Source of the DNA: an uncultured Ruminiclostridium sp.
Lineage (GTDB): Bacteria > Bacillota > Clostridia > Oscillospirales > Ruminococcaceae
Direction of reading: 5' to 3'
Assembly (NCBI GenBank): GCA_944386545.1
Contig: CALXBK010000018.1
Coordinates: 1 to 36,173 of the forward strand
Length of the DNA: 36,173 nt
Shown one piece after another: positions 22,935-31,222 of this stretch. The translations under genes were made by a program, and so were the position numbers. Numbering within the stretch: position 1 is the stretch's first letter; every line of letters begins with the position of its first letter. The notes beneath the pieces were generated by a model. It was not told the origin of the DNA, did not search any database, and saw only the letters and a program-made list of their open reading frames with translations.

Positions 22935-25187
22935 ATGAACAAAATAGATGAAATCATTTCAAAGCTTACTCTTGAAGAAAAGGCAGGGCTTTGCTCAGGC
23001 GCCGACTTCTGGCATACCAAGAGCGTGGACAGGCTCGGCGTACCCTCGGTTATGGTAAGCGACGGACCTCACGGACTGCGTAAGCAGGATCTGACGGGGG
23101 AGGATCCCAACAACAGCATTGAGGCGGTGTGCTTTCCTGCCGCCTGTGCAACGGCGTGCAGCTTTGACAGAGAGCTTATGTACGGCATGGGAGAGGCGCT
23201 CGGAGAGGAATGTCTTGCCGAGGATATTTCGGTTATATTAGGTCCTGCCGTAAATATCAAGCGTTCGCCCCTTTGCGGAAGAAACTTTGAATATGTTTCA
23301 GAAGATCCGTACCTTGCGGGAGAGCTGTCCGCTTCTTATATAAACGGCGTACAAAGCAGGAATGTCGGCACTTCGATAAAGCACTTTGCGGCAAACAGCC
23401 AGGAAACCGCAAGAATGTACTGCTCGTCGGATATGACTGAAAGAACGCTGAGAGAAATTTACTTCCCCGCATTTGAAACGGCGGTAAAGAAATCACAGCC
23501 GCATACGGTTATGTGCTCCTACAACCTTATTAACGGCGTGTATTCCTCTGAAAACGACTGGCTGTTAAACAAGGTTTTAAGGGATGAATGGGGCTTTGAG
23601 GGCTATGTGGTTTCCGACTGGGGCGCGGTAAACGACCGTGTAAAGGGACTTGCCGCAGGTCTTGACCTCGAAATGCCGGCAAGCGGCGGCTTGAACGACG
23701 CAAAAATCGTCAAGGCAGTAAAAAGCGGAGAGCTGTCCGAGGAGCTTCTTGACAAGGCGGTAAAGCGCATTTTAACACAGGTTTACCGCTATCATGACAA
23801 TAAAACGGACGGCCATGTGTTCGACAGACAGGCAGACCATAAAAAGGCGGCAGATATAGCAAGAGAGAGCATTGTACTGCTCAAAAACGAGGGTGCGCTT
23901 CCCTTGCCGAGCAACGGAGCAAAGCTTGCCTTTATCGGTGAGTTTGCCCAAAATCCGAGAATACAGGGTGGCGGAAGCTCCCATATAAACACAAAGAACA
24001 TCTCAAATGCCCTTGAAAGTGCAAAGAAGCTCTGCGATATTTCCTATGCAAAGGGCTTTAACCGTGAGGAAAACGACACCGACACGGCGCTTTTGGAGGA
24101 GGCTGTAACGCTTTGCAAAAACAGCGACGCGGTTATTATATTTGCAGGACTGCCGGACAGCTTTGAGTCCGAGGGCTATGACCGCACCCACATGAGAATG
24201 CCCGACTGTCAAAATGAGCTTATTGAAAGAGCGTGCGAGGTAAATGACAACGTAATCGTTGTGCTCCACAACGGCTCGCCCGTCGAAATGCCGTGGAACG
24301 ATAAGGTAAGCGCAGTGCTGGAGGTTTACCTTTGCGGAGAGGCGACGGGAGAAGCAACGGCGGATATTCTTTTCGGCAACGCAAATCCCTGCGGCAAGCT
24401 CGCCGAAACAATACCCATGAAGCTCTCCGACACACCCTGCGCTCTTACGTTCCCCGGTCGCAGACACGAGTATTACGGCGAGGGTGTGTTTGTGGGATAC
24501 AGATATTACGATAAAAAGGAAATGCAGGTGCGTTATCCTTTCGGTCACGGACTTTCCTACACCGAGTTTGAGTATTCTGATTTAAGGCTTTCCGCAAATG
24601 AGGTAAGCGACGATGATATTCTCACCGTAAGCGTAAATGTCACCAATACGGGCAACTGCTTCGGCAAGGAGATCGTACAGCTTTATGTTGCGGATAAGAC
24701 GGGCTTTGCGGTAAGACCTTTGCAGGAGCTTAAGGGCTTTGACAAGGTTGCACTTAACCCCGGTGAAACAAAAACCGTTACCTTTGAGCTTGACAGCCGC
24801 GCGTTCAGCTACTTTAACGAGGAGCTCGGAAGCTGGTACGCCCCCAATGGTAAATATGAAATACGCATAGGAAAATCCTCAAGAAATATCTGCCTTACAG
24901 CCGGTCTTGTTCACACAACAAGCGTAAGACTTCCTTTCAAGGCGCATGAAAACACGGTATTTTCCGACTTTATGGATTTGCCCGAGGGCAAGGAGGCTAT
25001 GGAGCTTCTCCTGCCCATGATTTCACAGGGATTGCTCGGCGGCAGTCACTTTGATCCTAAAATGCACAGAGGAATGATTGAGGGTATGCCCCTGCGTCAG
25101 ATTCGCTCCTTCGGCGGTATCAGCGACGAGCTTTTACAGCAGGCTATCGACACGCTCAACCGCAATTTTTCAAAGAAGAACGGTTAA
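22935..25187 (+). CDS. Glycoside hydrolase family 3 beta-glucosidase
   Basis: The protein has 750 residues with no signal peptide, so it is cytosolic. The (beta/alpha)8 domain has ILGPAVNIKRSPLCGRNFEYVSEDP, GTSIKHFAANSQE and the nucleophile D228 in VVSDWGAVNDR. The alpha/beta sandwich follows (from about 310, SIVLLKNEGALPLP), then a fibronectin III-like domain in the last 150 residues (NVTNTGNCFGKEIVQLYV). It should release glucose or related sugars from oligosaccharides imported into the cell. A single-gene unit is likely, with its own promoter and a terminator at 25331-25352. Confidence 0.93.
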   Translation: MNKIDEIISKLTLEEKAGLCSGADFWHTKSVDRLGVPSVMVSDGPHGLRKQDLTGEDPNNSIEAVCFPAACATACSFDRELMYGMGEALGEECLAEDISVILGPAVNIKRSPLCGRNFEYVSEDPYLAGELSASYINGVQSRNVGTSIKHFAANSQETARMYCSSDMTERTLREIYFPAFETAVKKSQPHTVMCSYNLINGVYSSENDWLLNKVLRDEWGFEGYVVSDWGAVNDRVKGLAAGLDLEMPASGGLNDAKIVKAVKSGELSEELLDKAVKRILTQVYRYHDNKTDGHVFDRQADHKKAADIARESIVLLKNEGALPLPSNGAKLAFIGEFAQNPRIQGGGSSHINTKNISNALESAKKLCDISYAKGFNREENDTDTALLEEAVTLCKNSDAVIIFAGLPDSFESEGYDRTHMRMPDCQNELIERACEVNDNVIVVLHNGSPVEMPWNDKVSAVLEVYLCGEATGEATADILFGNANPCGKLAETIPMKLSDTPCALTFPGRRHEYYGEGVFVGYRYYDKKEMQVRYPFGHGLSYTEFEYSDLRLSANEVSDDDILTVSVNVTNTGNCFGKEIVQLYVADKTGFAVRPLQELKGFDKVALNPGETKTVTFELDSRAFSYFNEELGSWYAPNGKYEIRIGKSSRNICLTAGLVHTTSVRLPFKAHENTVFSDFMDLPEGKEAMELLLPMISQGLLGGSHFDPKMHRGMIEGMPLRQIRSFGGISDELLQQAIDTLNRNFSKKNG

Positions 25188-25279
25188 TCAGAGTCATAAA
25201 CCGAATTTCGATGAGGATATGGCGGAATAGTCCTTTGTAAAAATTGAAAAAATAAAAAGCCGTTGCACTCTGCACGCTT

Positions 25280-25325
25280 CGGAACAGTTATAATGACGGG
25301 GCAAGCCCCTTATTGAACCGTTCCG
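25280..25325. repeat. Large hairpin containing a 26-bp partial copy of the 145-bp repeat
   Basis: The outer arms CGGAACaGTT (25280-25289) and AACcGTTCCG (25316-25325) enclose GGGGCAAGCCCC. The core 25292-25317 is the exact reverse complement of the second to twenty-seventh bases of the repeat at 19823 (26 of 26). Only the left-end hairpin of the element is present. Confidence 0.75.
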
Positions 25326-25330
25326 TCTGC

Positions 25331-25352
25331 GCTGCCGATGCGGCGGCTTTTT
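25331..25352 (+). terminator. Terminator of the GH3 gene
   Basis: GCTGCCG (25331-25337), loop ATG and CGGCGGC (25341-25347) form a 7-bp stem with one T-G pair, followed by TTTTT. Confidence 0.75.
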
Positions 25353-25363
25353 GCCTTATTGCT

Positions 25364-25630
25364 TCAATCCCTTATTTCAAACGAGCTTTCCTTTTCTGTC
25401 GGTATATCCTTTATCGACAGATTTTCTATAAGTACAAAGCTCCCTTGTTCAATGCTGAGAATAAGCCTGTCGATAAGCTCCTCGTCCCCTTGGGCAACCA
25501 GCTCCACCGAGCCGTCGGATTTGTTCCTCACCCAGCCCGTAACGCCGAGTGAGTTTGCGGCGTGATAGGCTCTGTAGCGCAGTCCCACGCCCTGAACCCT
25601 GCCGTACAGCACAAAATGACGTCTTATCAT
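25364..25630 (-). CDS. acyP: Acylphosphatase
   Basis: This 88-residue protein has the standard size of the family, which hydrolyses carboxyl-phosphate bonds such as acetyl phosphate or 1,3-bisphosphoglycerate. The signature is intact: GRVQGVGLRYRAYHAAN with the catalytic Arg, then GWVRNKSDGSVE with the catalytic Asn. The Phe usual after VGF is Leu here (VGLR), a tolerated change. It starts one base after the stop of the GH5-like gene with no ribosome binding site of its own, so it is translated by coupling and is last in the operon. Confidence 0.93.
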   Translation of the reverse strand: MIRRHFVLYGRVQGVGLRYRAYHAANSLGVTGWVRNKSDGSVELVAQGDEELIDRLILSIEQGSFVLIENLSIKDIPTEKESSFEIRD

Positions 25631-25631
25631 A

Positions 25632-26825
25632 TTATTCGCTCTTTTCGGTGTAGCCGTGAACGCCGAGCGGGTCTACCTTTTGCGGTATCATGTCACGCAT
25701 GGCGTTTACTGCGGTTTTGGTAAGGTCGTATCTGTACCAGCCGGTTTCTTCCTCAGTCTTTTCTCTCGGCTCCATCCATACCATAAGACCGTTCCAGCCG
25801 TTTTCGTAGGTCATTTTGTATTTTTCCGTAAGGGAAATTCCGCACTCCTCCTCGTCGTCGTTAGAGGTTTCCGCTATAATGCAGGGCTTATCTGTGTCAA
25901 GCCCGAACTGCTCGGGTGTCATTTCAAACGGAAAGCCGAAATGCGGCTTTTGCCACATATAATAATGCGTGCTGTAAAAGTCGATGTACGGCTTGTCGTC
26001 GCCTGCTGCATTTTGCAAGCGGTTATCGGAAAGCACATCCCTGTTATATTTGTCGGAGTTGTACTTTATCATTGCCATGCCGACCGTGACGGGTGCGGAG
26101 CAGGTTTCGTGAATGACTGCGGCACATTTTCCGAACAGATAGCAAAGGTTCTCCCACGGAATTTGTCCACATTCTGAGTTTTCGTACACCCAGTCCGGCT
26201 CGTTCATTATATCAATGCCGAAAAGGTATTCATGCTCGCCGTAGCGCTTGCAGAATTCCTTGACATACTTTTCGGCAAACTCGTCGCAGTTTTCCTTGCT
26301 TTGTACCAGCAGACGCCATTCCTTTGCGGATATATCGTCGCCCTTGAAATGGTCGAAGGAGAGCAGGGTAGGCATAATGTAAACCTTATGCTTTTCTGCA
26401 AGTGCGAACAGCTTGTCAAGGTCGCTCCAGTGGTTTTCGTTTATGTTCATTATCGCGCCTGTTGTTTTAAGGCGTACCACGCCCTCGCCGTTGCAGTTTA
26501 TCCAGATTCTTGTGCAGTTGATACCGTCCGACGCAAGCAGGGCAAAGGTTTCATCCCAGAACGCCTCGTCCATGTTGCCGATAAAGTCGTTCCACTTATG
26601 CCAGGGAGTATTTGCGCCGTTTATCCACAGCTCCTTGCCGTTTACGGTAAATTTTCCGTTTGTTATGCTGACCTTTGCGCTTACAGATTGCTGCTCGGTT
26701 GTGCTTTGGGCGGAGCTTGCCGTTTCTGAGCCTGCTGTCTGCGCAGACTGAGAACAGCCCGATATGCTTGTTATAACGGCAGCTGCGGCAAGAAACAGCG
26801 CAATCTTTTTTATAAAGCCTTTCAT
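25632..26825 (-). CDS. GH5-like glycoside hydrolase lipoprotein
   Basis: This 397-residue protein has a signal peptide with lipobox SISGC (Cys24), then a Ser/Thr/Gln-rich linker to about residue 50. The catalytic domain has the (beta/alpha)8 features INGANTPW, CTRIWINCNG, acid/base E209 in DIMNEPDW and nucleophile E319 in IIAETSND. That layout fits GH5-type cellulases/mannanases of clan GH-A; the exact subfamily and substrate are not clear. It is surface-anchored, so it probably trims plant or host polysaccharide. AAAGGTGA lies 7 bp before the ATG. It starts 14 bp after the HAD gene and is followed by acyP, all one operon. Confidence 0.85.
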   Translation of the reverse strand: MKGFIKKIALFLAAAAVITSISGCSQSAQTAGSETASSAQSTTEQQSVSAKVSITNGKFTVNGKELWINGANTPWHKWNDFIGNMDEAFWDETFALLASDGINCTRIWINCNGEGVVRLKTTGAIMNINENHWSDLDKLFALAEKHKVYIMPTLLSFDHFKGDDISAKEWRLLVQSKENCDEFAEKYVKEFCKRYGEHEYLFGIDIMNEPDWVYENSECGQIPWENLCYLFGKCAAVIHETCSAPVTVGMAMIKYNSDKYNRDVLSDNRLQNAAGDDKPYIDFYSTHYYMWQKPHFGFPFEMTPEQFGLDTDKPCIIAETSNDDEEECGISLTEKYKMTYENGWNGLMVWMEPREKTEEETGWYRYDLTKTAVNAMRDMIPQKVDPLGVHGYTEKSE

Positions 26826-26839
26826 AATTCAGTCACCTT

Positions 26840-27493
26840 TCAAAAATCAAATATATTTTTGTCGAGCTTTGTTATCAGCTTGTCGCTGTATTTTTTCATT
26901 TCGGCTTCATCCTGTACGCTTAGCGAATCAATCACCCCGACCGTCAGCATACCCGCCTGCTTTGCCGCCTTTAATGAAGCGGAAACATCGTCAATCATCA
27001 CACAGCGCTCCGGCTTTACCCGAAGCAGGGAAGCCGTGTGCAGATAAATATCGGGGAACTGCTTTCCTCTACCTCCGTAGTGAGCGGCGGAAACTATCTC
27101 GTCAAACAGCCCGTATATGCCGAGGTTTGTAAGGGCAGGTGTGTAAAGCTCCTTATTAAGCGAAGTGCAGACTGCCGTTTTACAGCCCATGCTTTTTGCA
27201 AGCTCCACGGTCTGCCTTGCGTTTTCGGTGAGCTTTACATTGTGGCTGTATTCCTCAATTGCAAGGCTTGTCCACTCGTTCATTATCTGTTCGGGCGATT
27301 CCTTTAGCCCGAATAGCTCGATTGTGTACAGTGCCGTTTCGTAAAAGGAACGGTGACTGCACTCCCTGCCGTAGAATTCGGGCGGTATCATTCCGCGTTT
27401 TCTCAAAAATTCTTCATCGACATACTGCCAGACATACATGGAATCAAGTAATGTCCCGTCAAGGTCGAACAGCACAGCTTCTGTCGTTGCCAT
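26840..27493 (-). CDS. HAD-superfamily hydrolase (beta-phosphoglucomutase-like)
   Basis: This 217-residue protein has motif I FDLDGTLLDS, motif II TAVCTS, and the C-terminal motif KPERCVMIDDVSASLKAAKQAG, with a helical cap of subclass I as in beta-phosphoglucomutase and phosphoglycolate phosphatase. Motif III normally supplies a Lys before the GxDxxxD-type loop; GKQFPDIY fits it. It acts on a phosphorylated sugar or similar. GGGAG lies 5 bp before the ATG at 27493. It is first in the operon with the GH5-like lipoprotein and acyP, which makes a sugar phosphate a reasonable substrate guess. Confidence 0.88.
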   Translation of the reverse strand: MATTEAVLFDLDGTLLDSMYVWQYVDEEFLRKRGMIPPEFYGRECSHRSFYETALYTIELFGLKESPEQIMNEWTSLAIEEYSHNVKLTENARQTVELAKSMGCKTAVCTSLNKELYTPALTNLGIYGLFDEIVSAAHYGGRGKQFPDIYLHTASLLRVKPERCVMIDDVSASLKAAKQAGMLTVGVIDSLSVQDEAEMKKYSDKLITKLDKNIFDF

Positions 27494-27529
27494 AAATTCT
27501 CCCGCTGTCAAAAGATTTGATTTTAGAAT

Positions 27530-27558
27530 AGTATAGCACATTTTTTTAAGGCGGTCAA
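27530..27558 (-). promoter_or_regulatory. Promoter of the HAD - GH5 - acyP operon
   Basis: Minus strand TTGACC (27558-27553), a 17-bp spacer and TATACT (27535-27530). The -35 boxes of this and the galE promoter are 10 bp apart, back to back. Confidence 0.8.
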
Positions 27559-27568
27559 TATGTCTGCC

Positions 27569-27597
27569 TTGACATTTTGCCCGATAAGATATATAAT
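27569..27597 (+). promoter_or_regulatory. Consensus promoter of galE
   Basis: TTGACA (27569-27574), a 17-bp spacer and TATAAT (27592-27597); both hexamers are perfect. It is divergent from the HAD operon promoter. Confidence 0.93.
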
Positions 27598-27621
27598 AAT
27601 AACGTGTATGAGTATAAGCGT

Positions 27622-27671
27622 GATACCGCTTATAAATTTAATTCGGAATACCGCGGCGGCTGCGCGGTATC
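27622..27671 (+). other. Possibly bistable hairpins in the galE leader
   Basis: GCGGTATC (27664-27671) can pair either with GATACCGC at 27622-27629 or, as CGCGGTAT, with ATACCGCG at 27648-27655. The two folds are mutually exclusive and end just before the AAAGGA ribosome binding site. A regulatory switch is possible but no known class is recognised. Confidence 0.35.
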
Positions 27672-27687
27672 GGGAAAGGATATTAAA

Positions 27688-28686
27688 ATGGCTGTACTTG
27701 TAACCGGAGGAGCAGGATATATCGGCTCCCACACCTGCGTAGAACTTCTCAATGCGGGAGAGGATATTATAGTAATAGATAACTTTTACAATTCAAAGCC
27801 CAAGGCGCTCCAGTCCATTAAGGAGATAACCGGCAAAGATTTCAGATTTTATGAGGATAACTGCTGCGACCGCAGGGCGTTGGACAGAATTTTCAGCGAG
27901 AACTTCATCACCGAGGTAATACACTTCGCAGGCTATAAGGCGGTAGGCGAAAGCTGTATGAAGCCTATCATGTACTATGAAAACAACATCAATTCCACCC
28001 TCGCACTGATTGAAACAATGCAGAAATACGGCTGTAAGAAGCTCGTGTTCAGCTCAAGCGCAACGGTTTACGGTATCCCTAAAAAGGTGCCCGTAACGGA
28101 GAAAATGCCGCTAAGCGCAATCAATCCTTACGGCTCGACAAAGCTGATGATTGAGAATATGTGCAGAGAGCTTTATATGTCGGACGACCGCTGGAGCATT
28201 GTACTGCTCAGATACTTTAACCCCATCGGCGCACATGAAAGCGGCAAGCTCGGCGAAGATCCCAACGGCATACCCAACAATTTAATGCCCCTCATTTTAC
28301 GCACCGCGTCGGGCAAAATGGCTAATTTAAGCGTATTCGGCAACGATTATTCCACCCCCGACGGCACCTGCGTGAGAGATTATATCCATGTTGTGGATCT
28401 CGCGCTCGGTCATGTTGCCGCAATCAAGGCGGCAAGAGAGACAACAGGCTGTCCTGCCTACAACCTCGGCACGGGCAAAGGCTATTCCGTGCTTGATATA
28501 ATCAACACCTTTGAAAAGGTGAACGGAGTAAAGGTTCCGTATGTTATCACCGAAAGACGCCCCGGCGATGCCGCAGAGTGCTATTCCAACCCTTCGCTCG
28601 CTAAGAAAGAGCTTAAGTGGGAGGCAAAGAGAGGTCTTGAGCAGATGTGCAGGGACAGCTGGAACTATATTGTTGCAAATCAGTAA
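27688..28686 (+). CDS. galE: UDP-glucose 4-epimerase
   Basis: This 332-residue protein is the usual GalE length. The NAD-binding GGAGYIGSH is at 7-15, the catalytic Ser is in VFSSSATVYG with YGSTK carrying the Tyr-Lys pair, and VRDYIHVVDLALGHV and the C-terminal ERRPGDAAECYSNP are typical. It interconverts UDP-glucose and UDP-galactose for galactose use and surface sugars. The ATG at 27688 has AAAGGA 7 bp upstream; an upstream in-frame ATG at 27577 lies in the promoter. It may be co-transcribed with the thioesterase gene 22 bp later. Confidence 0.95.
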   Translation: MAVLVTGGAGYIGSHTCVELLNAGEDIIVIDNFYNSKPKALQSIKEITGKDFRFYEDNCCDRRALDRIFSENFITEVIHFAGYKAVGESCMKPIMYYENNINSTLALIETMQKYGCKKLVFSSSATVYGIPKKVPVTEKMPLSAINPYGSTKLMIENMCRELYMSDDRWSIVLLRYFNPIGAHESGKLGEDPNGIPNNLMPLILRTASGKMANLSVFGNDYSTPDGTCVRDYIHVVDLALGHVAAIKAARETTGCPAYNLGTGKGYSVLDIINTFEKVNGVKVPYVITERRPGDAAECYSNPSLAKKELKWEAKRGLEQMCRDSWNYIVANQ

Positions 28687-28708
28687 AGTCCCGAGAGGTG
28701 TCTGACGG

Positions 28709-29146
28709 ATGAATTCAAAGCTTATCCCGTTTGAAAGAACGGCAAATTATTACGAAACGGACAGAATGGGGATAGTGCATCATTCCAACTTTATCCGCCG
28801 GTTTGAAGAAGCGAGAGTGGATTATCTCAATCAGGCGGGCTTTCCCTATTCAAAAATGGAGGAGCTGGGTGTTATGCTCCCCGTGCAGTCGCTGGATTGC
28901 AGCTATAAGAATGCCGTGAGATTTGACGAAACGGTGCTGATAGAGGTAAAAATAACGGAATTCAACGGCTTTAAAATGACTATTCAATATGTAGTTACTG
29001 GCAAGGAAAACGGCGATACAAGGGCAATAGGCACAACCCGCCACTTATTTGTGACAAAGGATATGAAGCCTGTTCGGGTAAAGGGCAGCTATCCTGGGAT
29101 ATACGAGCTGTTCAGAAATAACGTAACTCCCGCTTCAAAATTGTGA
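28709..29146 (+). CDS. Hotdog-fold acyl-CoA thioesterase (YbgC/FadM-like)
   Basis: This 145-residue protein has the active-site segment YYETDRMGIVHHSNFIRRFEEARVDYL, where the Asp (here D in TDRMG) and the conserved His-Ser-Asn around HHSNF are typical of 4-hydroxybenzoyl-CoA thioesterase-like enzymes. They cleave short or medium acyl-CoA. GAGAGG precedes the ATG at 28709. It has no known link to galE beyond adjacency. Confidence 0.9.
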   Translation: MNSKLIPFERTANYYETDRMGIVHHSNFIRRFEEARVDYLNQAGFPYSKMEELGVMLPVQSLDCSYKNAVRFDETVLIEVKITEFNGFKMTIQYVVTGKENGDTRAIGTTRHLFVTKDMKPVRVKGSYPGIYELFRNNVTPASKL

Positions 29147-29169
29147 ACGGACAGATTTTACCATAAAAA

Positions 29170-29233
29170 ACGCTCCCATGAAAATAAGTATTGATTTTTG
29201 TGCTTTAGTGTGATAAAATAATCGTGGGGGCGT
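29170..29233. repeat. Imperfect inverted repeat around the yerC-like promoter
   Basis: ACGCTCCCATG (29170-29180) and CGTGGGGGCGT (29223-29233) pair over 11 positions with two G-T mismatches, bracketing the -35 and -10 boxes. It may be a pair of half-sites for a regulator, or coincidence. Confidence 0.3.
29191..29219 (+). promoter_or_regulatory. Promoter of the YerC-like operon
   Basis: TTGATT (29191-29196), a 17-bp spacer and TAAAAT (29214-29219) with extended TGA. Confidence 0.65.
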
Positions 29234-29286
29234 CTTTATATTTTTCAAAAGGACGCCGAAACAAGAAAATAATCGGAGGATACACC

Positions 29287-29583
29287 ATGAACAGCAAATT
29301 GATTTCCAAGGATAAGGACGAGCTTTTCAAGGCTATTTTAAAGCTCAAGAGCGTAGAAGAATGTTACAATTTTTTTGAGGACCTTTGTACAATAAGAGAG
29401 CTTGAATCAATGGCACAGCGTTTTCATGTGGCAAAGCTCCTGACCGAAGGAATGGTATACAGCAAAATTGTCGAAGAAACGGGCGCAAGCACTGCTACAA
29501 TAAGCCGTGTAAACCGTTCGCTCCAGGGCGGCAACGACGGCTATACAGTCGTATTTGAGCGTGCTGACAAGGACGGAGAGTAA
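29287..29583 (+). CDS. YerC/YecD-type TrpR-related DNA-binding protein
   Basis: This 98-residue protein has the TrpR-like helix-turn-helix with SVEECYNFFEDLCTIRELESMAQRFHVAKLL, then YSKIVEETGASTATISRVNRSL as the recognition region. Family members are small dimeric regulators of largely unknown targets. GGAGG lies 7 bp before the ATG at 29287; the longer frame starting with GTG at 29224 begins inside the promoter region. It heads a run of same-strand, tightly spaced genes (methyltransferase, Hsp33, RecJ, RelA). Confidence 0.9.
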   Translation: MNSKLISKDKDELFKAILKLKSVEECYNFFEDLCTIRELESMAQRFHVAKLLTEGMVYSKIVEETGASTATISRVNRSLQGGNDGYTVVFERADKDGE

Positions 29584-29585
29584 TA

Positions 29586-30338
29586 ATGGCGGCATACGGC
29601 TGTTTTGCCGACGTTTACGACGTATTAACCTCGAATATAGATTATGACGCCCTCGCAGGGTATTACGACGGTATAATCATGTCCAATGCGAAAAAGCGCG
29701 GGATATTGCTTGACCTTGCCTGCGGGACGGGAAGTATGTCAAGGCGTTTTTCAAGGCTCGGATATGACGTTATCGGAGTTGATTTAAGCGGGGATATGCT
29801 CAGCTTTGCCAAGGAAAAGCCGCACGAGGGGATAGAATATCTCTGCCAGGACATGACAAGCCTTGATTTGTTCGGCACGGTAGACGTCACCGTCTGTGCG
29901 CTTGACAGCATAAATCACCTTGAAAACGAGCAGGATATTCTCTCCTGCTTCAAGTCGGTGTCGCTGTTTACCGATCCCGACGGCTTGTTTTTGTTCGATA
30001 TGAACACCGTCAGAAAGCACAGAGAGGTGCTTGCAAACAACACCTTTGTGTATGATACCGACGGAGCTTACTGCGTGTGGCAGAATTTTTACGAAAAAGA
30101 GCTTGACAGAGTTGACATTCTGCTTGATATTTTCACCCAAAACAAGGACGGCACATTTTCACGAAGCTGTGAGGAATTTTCGGAAATAGCCCTGCCGTGC
30201 GATACCGTTTGCAAATTATTGTCGCAGGCGGGCTTTGATATTATTGATATATTTGATTACCCTACCTTGAACAAGGGCGATGACAACAGCGAAAAGCTTC
30301 TTTTCTGCTGTAAAAAACAAAAGAAAAGGGATATTTGA
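29586..30338 (+). CDS. Class I SAM-dependent methyltransferase
   Basis: This 250-residue protein has the SAM-binding motif I LLDLACGTGSMSRRFSRLGYDVIGVDLSGDML, then VTVCALDSINHLENEQDILSCF as motif IV region. It starts two bases after the YerC-like stop with GGAGAG overlapping that gene's end, and its own stop overlaps the hslO start (TGATG). The substrate is unknown; a small molecule or cofactor is more likely than DNA or rRNA from the length and lack of RNA-binding extensions. Confidence 0.9.
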   Translation: MAAYGCFADVYDVLTSNIDYDALAGYYDGIIMSNAKKRGILLDLACGTGSMSRRFSRLGYDVIGVDLSGDMLSFAKEKPHEGIEYLCQDMTSLDLFGTVDVTVCALDSINHLENEQDILSCFKSVSLFTDPDGLFLFDMNTVRKHREVLANNTFVYDTDGAYCVWQNFYEKELDRVDILLDIFTQNKDGTFSRSCEEFSEIALPCDTVCKLLSQAGFDIIDIFDYPTLNKGDDNSEKLLFCCKKQKKRDI

Positions 30339-31213
30339 TGGGAAAAATAGTAAGAGCATTATCGGCTGATGGAAGTGCGCTTTGCTGTGCGGTTGATACT
30401 ACCGATATAGTAAACGAGCTTCACAGGGTGCACGGCACCTCCGCTACGGCTTCAGCCGCGGCAGGAAGACTGTCTACCGCCGCTGTGATAATGGGCGCAA
30501 TGATGAAAAACGAGGGCGACCGCCTGACGCTGCGTATAAACGGCGGCGGAAGCATAGGAACGGTTACCGCTGTTTCGGATTACAGGGGCAATGTCAAATG
30601 TTGTCTTGACAACCCCTATGCAGATTTACCCTTAAATTCCATAGGCAAGCTTGATGTCGGAGGAATAGTCGGCACGGACGGCTATCTTGCCGTAATAAAG
30701 GATTTGGGGCTTAAAGAACCCTACATTGGACAAATTCCCATTGTAAACGGTGAAATCGCGCTTGATATAACGCAGTATTATGCGGTAAGCGAGCAAATTC
30801 CGACAGTCTGCGCTTTAGGTGTGCTTGTAGATACCGACCTTACTATAAAAAGGTCGGGCGGCTATATGATACAGCTCGTTCCCCCCGTAAATGAAAGCGC
30901 AATTGATTTTATAGAAGAAAATATAAAGGATATGCAGTCCGTTACCTCTATGCTTGAGCAGGGACTCACCCCCGAAGAAATTGCTTTAAAGGGGCTTAAA
31001 GGTCTTGACGGCGAGATACTTGACAGCTGGGAGGCGGTTTATTACTGCGACTGCTCAAGAGAGCGCACCGAAAGAGTGCTTGCGGCTCTGGGCAAAAAGG
31101 AGCTTTTGAAGCTCGCACAGGAGGATCCCGTAACAGAGGTCTGCTGTCACTTCTGCGATAAGAAATACACCTTTACAAGCGACGAGCTTAGCGAGCTTGC
31201 AAAGAATATCTGA
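30338..31213 (+). CDS. hslO: Hsp33 redox-regulated chaperone
   Basis: This 291-residue holdase binds unfolded proteins under oxidative stress. The N-terminal domain has HRVHGTSATASAAAGRLSTAAVIMGAMMK, and the C-terminal redox switch has the zinc ligands in CDC and, about 35 residues later, CHFC. All four cysteines of the CxC...CxxC motif are present, so it should be redox-switchable. The ATG at 30338 shares a base with the previous stop (TGATG), with AAAGGG 7 bp upstream. RecJ follows 9 bp later. Confidence 0.95.
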   Translation: MGKIVRALSADGSALCCAVDTTDIVNELHRVHGTSATASAAAGRLSTAAVIMGAMMKNEGDRLTLRINGGGSIGTVTAVSDYRGNVKCCLDNPYADLPLNSIGKLDVGGIVGTDGYLAVIKDLGLKEPYIGQIPIVNGEIALDITQYYAVSEQIPTVCALGVLVDTDLTIKRSGGYMIQLVPPVNESAIDFIEENIKDMQSVTSMLEQGLTPEEIALKGLKGLDGEILDSWEAVYYCDCSRERTERVLAALGKKELLKLAQEDPVTEVCCHFCDKKYTFTSDELSELAKNI

Positions 31214-31222
31214 GGGCGGCAA

